From the NCBI GenBank assembly GCA_947630215.1, contig CANRGX010000016.1, positions 1 through 46,381 on the forward strand: a stretch of 46,381 nucleotides of DNA, read 5' to 3'. Source of the stretch: an uncultured Eisenbergiella sp. Its GTDB lineage: Bacteria > Bacillota > Clostridia > Lachnospirales > Lachnospiraceae. Numbering within the stretch: position 1 is the stretch's first letter; each line of letters begins with the position of its first letter. Positions 30,704 through 40,321 of the stretch are shown piece after piece. The translations under genes were made by a program, and so were the position numbers. Under the pieces are notes generated by a model, which saw only the letters and a list, made by a program, of their open reading frames with translations, was not told the origin of the DNA and ran no database searches.

Positions 30704-31534
30704 TCACACAAACGGATTATAAAACCGGCTCCCATCCGAAAAGGTAATCGCCAGCGCAATCGCTGCGAAGGCCACCACAAAGGCGAGGGTAAGATAATCG
30801 TTTCTGGTCAGTTTCCTTGCCATGTACCAGGTGCGCTTTTTGTGTTTGCCAAATCCCCGCAGCTCCATGGCATTGCTGACCACATCGATGCGATCCATGC
30901 TGGAAAACAACAGCGGGAAAATGATCATGCTCATCTTTTTCAGACGATTCCACAGAGACGTCTTGGAGCTCATCTCGATACCCCTGGCCTCCTGGGCGTG
31001 CTTGATCTTGGTGAAGTCCGCCTGCACGTCCGGCACATAGCGCAGCGCAATGGCGATGGCATATCCCACGTTGTAACTGATCCCCAGTTTGTTCAGGCTG
31101 GCCGCAAATTCGCTGGGATTGGTGGTGACAATGAACATCAGCACCACCGGCGTCACGGTCAGGTATTTGAGCATGATGTTAAACTCATAAAAAAGCTGTT
31201 CCGCCGTCAGGCTGTACCGGCCCGAAAAGGCCAGAACGGTTTCGGTCCCGTAGATTATTGTTCCCTGATGCGGGGAAAAAGCATATACCGCCAGCAGATT
31301 CAGACACAGGAAAAGCAGAATGAATTTAAATACCGTTCCCACCTGCGCCCATTCCGTCCGGGACAGCGCAAAGATCACAAAGCTGAGAATCAGCATGACG
31401 ATCAGGATTCTGGTATCGTAGGTCAACATACCGGTGATGGACCACAGCAGGAAAAAGAGCATTTTGGTCACGCCGCTGAGCCGGTGGATCCAGGTATTTT
31501 TCTCCTTATAGGTCAGCAGTCTGGAGCCTGCCAT
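30704..31534 (-). CDS. ecfT: ECF transporter T component
   Basis: 276 residues with about five membrane helices. The two coupling-helix Ala/Leu-Arg-Gly motifs that contact the ATPases are present as AQEARGIE and AMELRGFG. It joins the ATPase protein and the S component into an energy-coupling factor importer for a vitamin-like substrate. The start overlaps the ATPase gene by 29 bases with GGTGAGGG ahead, so translation is coupled. It is the last gene of a three-gene operon and is followed by a strong terminator. Confidence 0.92.
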   Translation of the reverse strand: MAGSRLLTYKEKNTWIHRLSGVTKMLFFLLWSITGMLTYDTRILIVMLILSFVIFALSRTEWAQVGTVFKFILLFLCLNLLAVYAFSPHQGTIIYGTETVLAFSGRYSLTAEQLFYEFNIMLKYLTVTPVVLMFIVTTNPSEFAASLNKLGISYNVGYAIAIALRYVPDVQADFTKIKHAQEARGIEMSSKTSLWNRLKKMSMIIFPLLFSSMDRIDVVSNAMELRGFGKHKKRTWYMARKLTRNDYLTLAFVVAFAAIALAITFSDGSRFYNPFV

Positions 31535-33236
31535 TTTCCCTCACCTGCCTTTCGTAATAGATAAAGCGCTCCGCAAAGCCGGAAGCGTCCTCAATGCCGC
31601 ATTTGACCGCCAGATCATAGAGCGAAGTTTTCTTCAGATACGCCCGGTCCGCGATCTGTTCGTTGGTCAGCACGTTTGCCGGCGTATCGTCCGCAATGAG
31701 CTGGCCGTCCGCAATGACAATGGCCCGATCCGTATACTCCAGCATCAGGTGCATATCATGGGTGATCATGACAATGGTAATGCCGTATTTCTCGTTGAGT
31801 TCCTTTAAGAACTCCATGATTTCGGTATAATGCCGGTAATCCTGTCCCGCCGTAGGCTCGTCCAGAATCAGGACGCTGGGATTCATCACCAGGATGGACG
31901 CGATGGTGACGCGCTTTTTCTGACCGAAGCTCAAAGCCGAGATCGGCCAGTTGCGGAACGGGTACAGACCGCAGATCTTTAACGTCTCGCCGACCCTTTC
32001 TTTCACCTCGTCTTCCGGCACGCCGCGCACCGTAAGCCCCAGCGCCACCTCGTCAAATATCATGGGCTTGGATATCATCTGATTGGGATTCTGCATCACC
32101 AGGCCGATGACCTCGCCGCGCTCTTTGATGGACTTGTCCGCGATATCCGCGCCGTTCAACAGAATCTTGCCCCGATCCGGGTTCAAAAACCCGCAGATCA
32201 GATTGGACAGCGTGCTCTTGCCCGCGCCGTTCTTCCCCACGATGGAGAGCATCTCTCCCCGATTGATCCTGAAATGAATATTCGCTAAAATGGGGTTCCC
32301 CGAAATATAAGAAAAATCCAGATCCAGAATTTCCAGCGCCGGCTCCTTTTCTCCCTTTGGATCCGGCAGCGTTACCTTGCCGTACCACTCCCGGATCTTT
32401 TCCCGGTGCCGTTCCAGCCGCATGGTTTCGATGTGCTCCGGCTTATCCTCCGCCGTCAGCTGACAGCCGGCGTGTTTTAAAGCGGTCACGTAAAGGGGCT
32501 CCCGGATGCCCTCCCGGATCAGCACATCCGAAACCAGCAGATCGTCCGGCTTCTGATCCGCCACTACCCGGCCTTCCCCGATGACGATGATCCGATCCAC
32601 ATCCCGGTACAGCACATCCTCCAGGCGGTGCTCGATAATGAGAACCGTCTTCTTTTTCTCCCGGTGGATCCGGTCGATCAGATCGATGGCCCGCTTCCCG
32701 GTGGCCGGATCCAGATTGGCCAGCGGTTCGTCAAAGAGCAGGATATCCACATCGTCTACCAGCACGCCCGCCATGGAAACGCGCTGCTTCTGGCCGCCGG
32801 AGAGTTCGGTGGGCGCGTGCTCCAAAAGTCTTTTGATGTCTACTGTCTCCGCCACCCGGTCCACCAGTTCAAACATCTTTTCCTGCGCCACGCAGTCGTT
32901 CTCCAGCGCGAAGGCCACGTCCTCCGCCACCGTCAGTCCGATGAACTGGCCGTCCGTATCCTGCAGCACCGTCCCCACGGACTTGGACATTCCGAAAATC
33001 CCGGTTTGCGCGGGATCCATACCGTTCACAGTCAGCGTTCCCGTGCTCTCCCCGGGAAAAGAAAAAGGAACCATTCCGTTGATACAGTGCGCCAGGGTAG
33101 ATTTCCCTGACCCGGAAGGTCCCACGATCAAAACCTTCTCTCCCGGATAAATCGAAAGGTTGATATCCAAAAGGGTCGGCTCCGTCTGTGATCGATATTT
33201 AAAAGTATAATTTTTAAATTCGATGATTGGGGTCAT
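31506..33236 (-). CDS. ecfA: ECF transporter ATPase with two fused ATP-binding domains
   Basis: 576 residues from the ATG at 33236 (GAGG ahead; the longer frame starts inside a hairpin). Domain 1: GPSGSGKST, LSGGQKQR, LLFDEPLANLD. Domain 2: GKNGAGKST, LSFGQKKR, LILDEPTAGQD. Such A-A' fusions are common in dedicated (group I) ECF transporters, where S, A and T are in one operon, as here. It powers uptake by the S component upstream. In the usual shared systems EcfA and EcfA' are separate proteins. Confidence 0.93.
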   Translation of the reverse strand: MTPIIEFKNYTFKYRSQTEPTLLDINLSIYPGEKVLIVGPSGSGKSTLAHCINGMVPFSFPGESTGTLTVNGMDPAQTGIFGMSKSVGTVLQDTDGQFIGLTVAEDVAFALENDCVAQEKMFELVDRVAETVDIKRLLEHAPTELSGGQKQRVSMAGVLVDDVDILLFDEPLANLDPATGKRAIDLIDRIHREKKKTVLIIEHRLEDVLYRDVDRIIVIGEGRVVADQKPDDLLVSDVLIREGIREPLYVTALKHAGCQLTAEDKPEHIETMRLERHREKIREWYGKVTLPDPKGEKEPALEILDLDFSYISGNPILANIHFRINRGEMLSIVGKNGAGKSTLSNLICGFLNPDRGKILLNGADIADKSIKERGEVIGLVMQNPNQMISKPMIFDEVALGLTVRGVPEDEVKERVGETLKICGLYPFRNWPISALSFGQKKRVTIASILVMNPSVLILDEPTAGQDYRHYTEIMEFLKELNEKYGITIVMITHDMHLMLEYTDRAIVIADGQLIADDTPANVLTNEQIADRAYLKKTSLYDLAVKCGIEDASGFAERFIYYERQVRENGRLQTADL

Positions 33237-33280
33237 TCTTTCCTCATTCCGCCGCCGCGCGGCATTTTCATAGTCAAAAC

Positions 33281-33313
33281 ATATGCCCCACGCGTTGACG
33301 GCATGGGGCATAT
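33281..33313 (-). promoter_or_regulatory. Intercistronic hairpin between the S and A genes
   Basis: ATATGCCCCA pairs perfectly with TGGGGCATAT across a 13-base loop, followed by GTTTT, in the 96-base gap between the S gene and the ATPase gene. It may be a leaky terminator or an RNA stabiliser that makes more S component than ATPase. Confidence 0.6.
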
Positions 33314-33332
33314 CGATTTGTAAAGCTTATGT

Positions 33333-33887
33333 TCAGTCCTCCTTGGACAGGCTTCCGGATTTGGCTCCCACCTTGGAGTAAGCCAGCAGCAGCAGCGTGC
33401 CCAGCACACCGGCTACGATAATATTGCCAAGGAACGCAAACGCACCCTGGCCAAACACTTTATTGGCGGGCTCCGCATAGATGGCGATATCCAGAACCGG
33501 AGCGGCTAAAATCCATGCCAGCGCATTGCCGATCACCTGGATCACATTGAACAATACAATTTCTTTTCCGCCGAAGCCGCCTGCTTTTACCTTATACCTT
33601 TCCGAAAACAGCCCTACCGCAATGGCGAAAATGGCTTCCGGGAACACCCAGCTCCACCAGATGCTTCCATAGAACAGCGCGTCGCCCAGCGCATGCCCGA
33701 TCAGGCCGATGGCCGCTCCCACAATGGGGCCGTAGATTGCCGAGAAGAAGGTCAGAACCGCCACGCGGGACTGCAGCGCCGTGTTCGGAACGATCATAAA
33801 GGGAACCTGCGCATTGGTCAGAACAATAAACAGCGCGGTGCCGATACCGATGGCCACAACCTGCTTAATGCCAAATTTCTGTTTCAT
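33333..33887 (-). CDS. ECF transporter S component, UPF0397/ECF-ribofla family
   Basis: 184 residues from the ATG at 33887 (GAGGAGG nine bases ahead), about six helices. VVAIGIGTALFIVLTNA in helix 1, IYGPIVGAAIGLIGHALGDA and the aromatic FYGSIWWSWVFPEAIFA loop match the UPF0397-type S proteins, which are often labelled riboflavin transporters. The operon with a dedicated A-A' protein and T component is typical of this family. The true substrate is uncertain: some related systems are linked to methionine metabolism, and a MetNIQ-type operon lies directly upstream here. No FMN or SAM riboswitch is visible in the leader. Confidence 0.85.
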   Translation of the reverse strand: MKQKFGIKQVVAIGIGTALFIVLTNAQVPFMIVPNTALQSRVAVLTFFSAIYGPIVGAAIGLIGHALGDALFYGSIWWSWVFPEAIFAIAVGLFSERYKVKAGGFGGKEIVLFNVIQVIGNALAWILAAPVLDIAIYAEPANKVFGQGAFAFLGNIIVAGVLGTLLLLAYSKVGAKSGSLSKED

Positions 33888-33970
33888 AAGATCATCCTCC
33901 TCATAGTTTTTTTCGCTGTGCTCCCGAAAAGGAAGGGATTCCTGCCGGGACAAACAGCTTATCCGTACTC

Positions 33971-33999
33971 AGTATAGCGAATTTTGCGGGATTTTGCAA
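33971..33999 (-). promoter_or_regulatory. Promoter of the ECF transporter operon
   Basis: TTGCAA (33994-33999), 17-base spacer, TATACT (33971-33976), giving a leader of about 80 bases with a possible hairpin (CCCG/CGGG, GCTGT/ACAGC). Confidence 0.8.
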
Positions 34000-34011
34000 T
34001 CCCATATGTCT

Positions 34012-34923
34012 TTATTTTGCCGGAATTACCGCGCCATTGTAGTTGTCCTCGATGAATTTCTTGATTTCATCGGACTTGAGCACTTCTACCATCTTCGCAA
34101 TCGCCGGATCGTCCTTGTGCTCCTCGGTTACGGTGATGATATTGGCGTACTCGGAATCCTCGCTTTCACGCATCAGATACGCGGTGGTGTCCAGTCCCGC
34201 TTCCAGGGCCCGGTTGACGTTGACGAAATAAGCGTCAAAGTCGTCTCCCATGGGGATGATGTTGGCCTGATCCATCTCCACGATCTCGACGGGCTTTAAG
34301 TATTCGGTGATCATCTGCGTGCTGGCGTTGAGAGAGGTCATCTCGTCCGACAGGGTGAGAAATCCGTTGTCCTCCAGCACCTTTAAGGCCCGGTATTCAT
34401 TGGACGCGTCGTTGGGAACCGCAATGACCGCGTTCTCCGGAAGCTCGTCCACGCTGGAAACCTTGTTGGAGAAGCAGGCATACGGCTCGATATGGATGGC
34501 GCCCGCACTGTAGAGGGTCACGCCCATTTCTTCCTCGATGCTCTCCATGGCCGGTACGTGCATGAAGTACGCAAAGTCCACTTCGCCGTCCACCAGCATT
34601 TCGTTCCAGCTGGCGTCCCAGGTGGTGGAAACGATGTCGATTTCAATGCCTTCCGCCGCCAGCAGATCCTTGGCTGCATTGAGGATCTCGCTGTGAGGGG
34701 TCAGATCGCAGACCGTCTTGAGCCGGGTGGTTTCCGCCGGCGCCTCCGCCGTGTCCGCCTGGGCAGTCGTCTCGGGCGCCGCCGTCTGCTCGGGCGCCGC
34801 CTGCTCTGTGGCAGCCGTCTCTGCAGGGGCCGTCTCTACGGAAGGCTCCTGGCCGCCGCAGCCGGTCAGCATGGCCGCCAGCATGGCCGCGGCCGTCAAC
34901 ATAGCTACTGTTTTCTTTTTCAT
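34012..34923 (-). CDS. metQ: MetQ/NlpA-type substrate-binding lipoprotein
   Basis: 303 residues from the ATG at 34923 (AAGGAG eight bases ahead). The signal ends in lipobox LTGC, then a long Ala/Glu/Thr linker (about 28-65). The binding domain has VCDLTPHSEILNAAKDLLA, FAYFMHVPAMESIE and PNDASNEYRALKVLEDNGFL, typical of NlpA lipoproteins that bind methionine or related amino acids. The linker is longer than usual. It is the third gene of a metN-metI-metQ-like operon, 77 bases after the permease. No S-box or T-box precedes the operon, so the ligand may differ from methionine. Confidence 0.88.
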   Translation of the reverse strand: MKKKTVAMLTAAAMLAAMLTGCGGQEPSVETAPAETAATEQAAPEQTAAPETTAQADTAEAPAETTRLKTVCDLTPHSEILNAAKDLLAAEGIEIDIVSTTWDASWNEMLVDGEVDFAYFMHVPAMESIEEEMGVTLYSAGAIHIEPYACFSNKVSSVDELPENAVIAVPNDASNEYRALKVLEDNGFLTLSDEMTSLNASTQMITEYLKPVEIVEMDQANIIPMGDDFDAYFVNVNRALEAGLDTTAYLMRESEDSEYANIITVTEEHKDDPAIAKMVEVLKSDEIKKFIEDNYNGAVIPAK

Positions 34924-35000
34924 AATATTCACTCCTTTTCGCGGGGCCCTATCCGGAACCGCCGCTCTTTTTATACATCAAATCTGACCGGCAGGGCCCG

Positions 35001-35711
35001 TCAGATCAAATGCCTTTTTTTCAGAATCATCTTGGAAAAAGCGTCCCCGCATAACTGCACCAGCTGTACGATAAGGATCAGGACGATAATCGTGGCAAAC
35101 AGCAGATCGTGCTGATAGCGGGTGTAGCCGAAGGTGACCGCGATGTAGCCGATCCCGCCGGCGCCGAAGCTCCCCGCTAACGCCGTCATGGAAATGACAA
35201 TGACAATCGCGTTGGTGAAGGAACGGATCAGGGAAGGCAGCGTCTCGGGAAGCATGATCTGAAACAGAATGCGGGCGTTGCTGCTCCCCATGGCCTTGGC
35301 CGCCTCGATCTTGCCCTTCCCGATCTCCAGCAGGCTGCTTTCCACCAGTCTGGCAAACATCGGCACACAGCTGGCAATCAGGGAAATGATACAGGCGTTG
35401 GAACCGTAGGACTGCCCCAGCAAAAGCCGGGCCACCGGCAGCATGACAATAATGATGATCACCTGAGGCAGGGAACGGAAGCAGTTGATGATTGCGCCCA
35501 GCACCGCGTGCAGGGGCGCACAGGGGAACAGCCCCTCCTTACCGGTCAGCACCACCACCAGGCCCAGGATCACGCCGAACAACAGGACAAAGACCGAGGA
35601 GATCACCACCATATACATAGTCTCTCCCAGCGCGGGGATCACCTGTTCCCAGACTTCTTTTGAAAAACTGTGCATCAGCACTTCCCAAAACGGATATTTA
35701 TAAAGGCTCAT
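35001..35711 (-). CDS. metI: MetI-type ABC permease
   Basis: 236 residues with about five helices. The family coupling region EAAKAMGSSNARILFQIMLPE is at about 133-153, and GETMYMVVISSVFVLLFGVI, FRSLPQVIIII and ALAGSFGAGGIGYIAVTFGY are typical of MetI. It forms the membrane channel of the importer with the ATPase encoded 23 bases upstream. SD AGAGGTG. Confidence 0.93.
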   Translation of the reverse strand: MSLYKYPFWEVLMHSFSKEVWEQVIPALGETMYMVVISSVFVLLFGVILGLVVVLTGKEGLFPCAPLHAVLGAIINCFRSLPQVIIIIVMLPVARLLLGQSYGSNACIISLIASCVPMFARLVESSLLEIGKGKIEAAKAMGSSNARILFQIMLPETLPSLIRSFTNAIVIVISMTALAGSFGAGGIGYIAVTFGYTRYQHDLLFATIIVLILIVQLVQLCGDAFSKMILKKRHLI

Positions 35712-35734
35712 GCTTCACCTCTTATCGGTAAGTG

Positions 35735-36511
35735 TCAGCCGTCCCATCCGCTGGAACGGAGTTTGTTATAAACGCTGATGAAATTCTTCGCGGTTTCACA
35801 CTGGGGATTTTCAAAGATTTCCCGGACGCTGCCCTTTTCCAGCAGCTCCCCGTTTTCCATCACGGCAACCCGGCTGCAGGTGTATCTGATGACCTCCAGT
35901 TCGTGGGTAATCAGGATAATCGTCAGCCCCAGCTTCTGATTGATCTCCTTGATCAGATCCAGCACGGAAACCGTCGTCTGCGGATCCAGCGCGCTGGTGG
36001 CCTCGTCGCTCAACAGCACGTCCGGCTCGTTGGCAAGAGCCCTGGCGATCCCCACCCGCTGTTTCTGGCCGCCGGAAAGCTGCCCCGGATAGGCGTCCTT
36101 TTTATCCGCCAGGCCCACCAGATCCAAAAGCTCGTCAATCCGCCTGTGAATGTCCTCTTTCTTCCATTTTTTCACTCTGAGGGGATAGGCAATGTTCTCA
36201 TATACCGTCATGGAGTCGAACAGATTGAACTGCTGGAAAATCATGCCGATCTTACTGCGCTGCAGATCCAGTTCCTTCTTATTCAGGGAGGTCACGATCT
36301 TGTCCCCGATCCGCACCATACCGGCGTCCGGCTCCTCCAGACGGTTGATACAGCGGACCAGCGTGGATTTTCCCGCGCCGGAAAAGCCCACGATACCGTA
36401 AATCTCCCCTTTCTTCACTTCCAGATCGATGCCCTTTAATACCGGCACGGATTCCTTCTTATTGTGAAAGGTTTTCCAAAGGCCCTTTACCTCAATGAAA
36501 CAGTCTTCCAT
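35735..36511 (-). CDS. metN: MetN-type ABC ATPase
   Basis: 258 residues from the ATG at 36511 (GAGGAAGG ahead). Walker A GFSGAGKST, signature LSGGQKQR and Walker B VLLSDEATSALDP are intact; LITHELEVIRYTCSRVAVM is family-typical. The C-terminal regulatory (C2/NIL) domain that gives methionine feedback in E. coli MetN (about 340 residues) is absent, so feedback by that route is not expected. First gene of the operon. Confidence 0.92.
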   Translation of the reverse strand: MEDCFIEVKGLWKTFHNKKESVPVLKGIDLEVKKGEIYGIVGFSGAGKSTLVRCINRLEEPDAGMVRIGDKIVTSLNKKELDLQRSKIGMIFQQFNLFDSMTVYENIAYPLRVKKWKKEDIHRRIDELLDLVGLADKKDAYPGQLSGGQKQRVGIARALANEPDVLLSDEATSALDPQTTVSVLDLIKEINQKLGLTIILITHELEVIRYTCSRVAVMENGELLEKGSVREIFENPQCETAKNFISVYNKLRSSGWDG

Positions 36512-36571
36512 TGCCTTCCTCATTCCGCCGTGCGGACGGTGGTGCACAAAAGATTTCCGCCAAACAAAATC

Positions 36572-36600
36572 ATAGTAAAGTTGTCTTTCTTATTTGTCAA
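36572..36600 (-). promoter_or_regulatory. Promoter of the metNIQ-like operon
   Basis: Consensus TTGACA (36595-36600), 17-base spacer, TACTAT (36572-36577), about 60 bases before the metN start. No riboswitch fits in the short leader. Confidence 0.85.
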
Positions 36601-36643
36601 GTACTTTTTGGCAAAAATACATTAAATCTATCGGTTATATAGG

Positions 36644-39600
36644 TTATTCTGGTTTTGACAGGAAACCCGGCTCCTGGTCAGACAGCAGAATTTCCTTTGC
36701 CAGCGCAAAGGAATACAGGATCTTTTCCTTCACCGGCTTGCCGGTCAGCCGTTCCAGAGCCTGCGCGTAATATTCCAGCTGTATCCGGTAGCGCCGGACC
36801 AGCTCCTCCGGCTGTCTGACCGCGTCGGTCTTATAATCCGCCACCACCAGCTGGCCGTCTTCCTCAAAATAGACGTCGATGATACCCTGGATCAGCACGG
36901 TTTCTTCCTCCGGCAGTTCTTTTTTCAGTTGATTTGCCGAAAGCCCCAGCACAAACGGCTGCTCCCTAAAAAGCTGTCCCGCCGCCTGCGCCCGGCACAT
37001 CCGCCGCGCCAGGGAGGAATGCAGAAACTGCACAATCCGGGCAGGCTGGATGACCTTCCCATACTCCCTGCTCAGCGTATGCTTTTGCACCTGTTTTTCC
37101 AGGATCTGCTGTACCTGCTGCAGGGTCCACGCCGCCGGATCCTGCTTTTCTTCAAAGGGAAACAGTTCCAGCAGCCTGTGATAGGCGCTTCCGCGCAGAG
37201 CGCCCCCGGCGCTATCTTCCCGCTCCTGGATAAACCGGGGCAGATAGGGCACCACGTCGGCCTGCTCAAACAGGTGGGCCGTCTCCTCCTCCTGCTCCCG
37301 GATACCGGCCATTTTCAGTTCGGAAACCGTGGTTTTGACAAAAAGATCCGCCAGATTTTCATGGGCATACGGCGTCCGGACCCGTTCCAGAAACGCGCGC
37401 CCTTCTTCCCTGATTTCCTCCGGGATCGGCTGTTTCAAAAGCTGCTGCCGCAGCGCTTCCTCCTGAAGAAACCGGACCGTACCGGCGCTCTCTGTCTCCT
37501 GCGGCCGGACTTGCCTTACCGTCCTTTCCGTCTCCTTCCACACAGGCAGCACCAGATCCAGATAACACCGGGCTTCCAGGGGATCGGATACGTTCCCCTC
37601 CTCCTCCGTCTTTTCCGGATGGATCTGACCGGTTAAAATCAGTTTTTCCTCCGCTCTGGTCATGGCCACATAGAGCACCCGCAGTTCTTCCCCCATACTG
37701 TCCCGGTACAGCTTTTGGGACAAAACGTTCTTTTTCAGGGTGGAACGCTTCGTGCGCAGGGCAGGATCGATGCAGTCTGTGGCAAGACCCAGATCCATAT
37801 CCAGCAGAACCGGCTGGCGGATGTCCCTGCGGTTGAACAGCTTGGACAGACCGGAAACAAAGCAGATCGGAAATTCCAGCCCTTTGCTTTTGTGAATGCT
37901 CATGATGCGTACCGTATCCGCATTTTCGTCCAGCCCGCCGGCCTCTCCGTAATCCACATCGTATTTTTCCAGCTGTTCGATATAGCGGATGAAATGGAAC
38001 AGGCCAAAGTAACTGGTCTTTTCAAAGCGTTCCGCCATGGAAAGCAGCATTTCCACGTTCCGTCTGCGCTGGTCGCCTCCCGGCATGGCGCTGACCGTGA
38101 GCAGAAACCCGGTTTCCTCTAAAAAGCGTTCCAGCAGACTGTGAATCGGAAGGTAGACGGCATAGGCCCGAAACCGCTCCAAAAGCGCCAGAAAATCCCG
38201 GCACTGCCCTGCCAGTCCCTCCTCCTGAGAATCCCTGGTTTCCGCCGTCATCCGCAGGCAGTCATAGAGTCTGCATTTCTGCCTTTCCTCCCCGGCCCGC
38301 AGCATGGCAATCTGCTCGTCTAAGAAGCCTCCGACCGGAGAATGCAGTACGCCAAAAAGCGGAATGTCCTGCAGCGGATTGTTTAAAACCCGCAGAAAAT
38401 TCAGGGTATCCTGGACTTCCCGTGCGGAAAAATAACCTGTCCGGGAAGCCACATGGACGGGGATCCCCTCCTCCTCCAGCACCTTTTTGAATCTGTCGTC
38501 CCATCCCGCGGTGGTACGCAGCAAAATCACCATATCCCCGTAGGACGCTTTTTTAAGACTGCCTGTTTTTTCGTCCCGGATCCAAAGCCTGCCAGCCATC
38601 TCACGGATCCGCGCCGCGATCATGCGGGCCTCCTGCTCCCGCGCGGCGGCGCCGCTATCCTGCGTCAGCGCCAGAAGCAGCTCCGGTTCATAAGGGGATG
38701 CCGTCCTGTCTTTGTCCGCTTCCTGTGGGGCTGCCGGATAGATGGCCGCCGGGGAAAGGGCCGCTTTTTCATCGTATTCCACGCCGCCCACATCTGCGTG
38801 CATGATCCGGGAAAACACATCGTTTACGCAGTCCGTCACCTCCCGCCTGCTTCTGAAGTTCTCCTGCAGATCCACCCGCACGCAGGATGTGCTGTCCTGT
38901 TGGTAGAGCCCAAACTTTTCCATGAAAATTTCCGGCCGGGCCAGGCGGAATTTATAGATGCTCTGCTTCACATCTCCCACCATGAACCGGTCAAAGCGCC
39001 CGTCGTCCTCCCCGGAAATACTCTGTAACAAAAGCTCCTGCACCAGGTTGGAATCCTGATACTCGTCAATGAGAATCTCCCGGAAATGCTCCCGGTATTC
39101 CAGCGCCGTCCGCGAGGGGCAGATCGTTTTATCCTCCCTGCGTTCCAACAGGATTTCCAGCGCCATGTGCTCCATGTCCGAAAAATCCAGCAGATTTTTT
39201 TCCCGTTTTTTCGCATCGAAGCGCCGTTTGAAATCCAGCGTCAGATCCACAAGGGCGCGCAGGGCGGGAGCCGCTTTTTCCATGTCCGCCAGATACCCCT
39301 GCAGGGGCAGTCCGAAGCAGTCCTCTTTCAAAGACAGCAGGCTTTTTTTCACCTGCTCCCGGTTCTTTTTGGCCAGTTCCCGCTTCTGCGGCAGCACGGA
39401 CGCATCCTTTTTGACGGCCAGTTTGGCAAAAGAAAGGCACTTCATCTCCTCAAACAGCGCCCCGTCCGGCAGCATCCGGATCAGCCGGCCGATCTGCTCC
39501 AAATCCTCCCGGAGCGCGGGCAAATACATATAGGGGCCGTCCGGCGCTTCGCACAGCCGGATGGTATCCTCTGTTTTCTTCTGACAAAAGGTGAGGGTCG

Positions 39601-40264
39601 TCCGGACGATCCGGAGCAGCCAGTCGAACCAGGGCGCCGCCGTCAGCGCCTCTCCCGTCCGGACATCGAAATCTGTTCTGTGGCTTTCCAGCCATTCCTC
39701 CGGCCAGGGACAGCTCATGGAAAACACGTAGATCTGCCAGATCAGTTCCTCCAGCCCTTCCTCCCGGCCCCCCGGCACAAAACATTCCACACAGTGCAGA
39801 AAGTCTTCGTCCGCCTGCGCAAATTTTTCCTCCAGCAGCTCCTTTAACACGTCCTGGCACAGAAGGCGCCGCTCTCCCTCGTCCGCCGTCCGAAAGTCCG
39901 GATCCAGCCCGATGTCGTTAAAGTGGTTCCGGATCAGATAAAGGCAGAAGCTGTCAATGGTGGTGATCTGCGCATTGTGCAAAAGCACCAGCTGCCTCTG
40001 CAGATGGGCGTTGTCCGGCTCAAGCTGCGCCCGCTTGGAAAGGGCCTGCTCTATCCGCTCCCGCATCTGGGCCGCCGCCGCATTGGTAAAGGTCACCACC
40101 AGCAGCCGGTCAATGTCCGTCCCGCTGTCCGGGTCGCTCACCAGACCGAGGATCCGCTCCACCAGCACGGCGGTTTTCCCCGAACCGGCCGCAGCGGATA
40201 CCAGAATATTGCGGTCCCTCAACCGGATCGCCCGCTGTTGATCCTCCGTGAATTGCATCGCCAT
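36644..40264 (-). CDS. addA: ATP-dependent helicase/nuclease subunit AddA
   Basis: 1206 residues from the ATG at 40264 (GGGAGG eight bases ahead). UvrD-like helicase motifs in order: AAAGSGKTAVL (Walker A), LIDEYQDSN (motif II), VGDVKQSIYKFRLARPEIF (III), IMSIHKSKGLEFP (V), RVLYVAMTRAEEK (VI). The C-terminal RecB-like nuclease has YHRLLE, IIDVYFEEDG and VVADYKTD. With AddB it unwinds and trims double-strand breaks for RecA-dependent repair. It follows addB after 57 bases, the usual order. Normal family length. Confidence 0.97.
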   Translation of the reverse strand: MAMQFTEDQQRAIRLRDRNILVSAAAGSGKTAVLVERILGLVSDPDSGTDIDRLLVVTFTNAAAAQMRERIEQALSKRAQLEPDNAHLQRQLVLLHNAQITTIDSFCLYLIRNHFNDIGLDPDFRTADEGERRLLCQDVLKELLEEKFAQADEDFLHCVECFVPGGREEGLEELIWQIYVFSMSCPWPEEWLESHRTDFDVRTGEALTAAPWFDWLLRIVRTTLTFCQKKTEDTIRLCEAPDGPYMYLPALREDLEQIGRLIRMLPDGALFEEMKCLSFAKLAVKKDASVLPQKRELAKKNREQVKKSLLSLKEDCFGLPLQGYLADMEKAAPALRALVDLTLDFKRRFDAKKREKNLLDFSDMEHMALEILLERREDKTICPSRTALEYREHFREILIDEYQDSNLVQELLLQSISGEDDGRFDRFMVGDVKQSIYKFRLARPEIFMEKFGLYQQDSTSCVRVDLQENFRSRREVTDCVNDVFSRIMHADVGGVEYDEKAALSPAAIYPAAPQEADKDRTASPYEPELLLALTQDSGAAAREQEARMIAARIREMAGRLWIRDEKTGSLKKASYGDMVILLRTTAGWDDRFKKVLEEEGIPVHVASRTGYFSAREVQDTLNFLRVLNNPLQDIPLFGVLHSPVGGFLDEQIAMLRAGEERQKCRLYDCLRMTAETRDSQEEGLAGQCRDFLALLERFRAYAVYLPIHSLLERFLEETGFLLTVSAMPGGDQRRRNVEMLLSMAERFEKTSYFGLFHFIRYIEQLEKYDVDYGEAGGLDENADTVRIMSIHKSKGLEFPICFVSGLSKLFNRRDIRQPVLLDMDLGLATDCIDPALRTKRSTLKKNVLSQKLYRDSMGEELRVLYVAMTRAEEKLILTGQIHPEKTEEEGNVSDPLEARCYLDLVLPVWKETERTVRQVRPQETESAGTVRFLQEEALRQQLLKQPIPEEIREEGRAFLERVRTPYAHENLADLFVKTTVSELKMAGIREQEEETAHLFEQADVVPYLPRFIQEREDSAGGALRGSAYHRLLELFPFEEKQDPAAWTLQQVQQILEKQVQKHTLSREYGKVIQPARIVQFLHSSLARRMCRAQAAGQLFREQPFVLGLSANQLKKELPEEETVLIQGIIDVYFEEDGQLVVADYKTDAVRQPEELVRRYRIQLEYYAQALERLTGKPVKEKILYSFALAKEILLSDQEPGFLSKPE

Positions 40265-40321
40265 CTTTTCCTCCCTGCCGCACGCGGCACAAAACGCGGA
40301 TAGAAACATAAACCGTGGGGC

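Noticed and set aside
33237-33311. Longer start of the ECF ATPase
   Set aside because: The extra residues are read from the intercistronic hairpin and lack an SD; the ATG at 33236 fits the family start.
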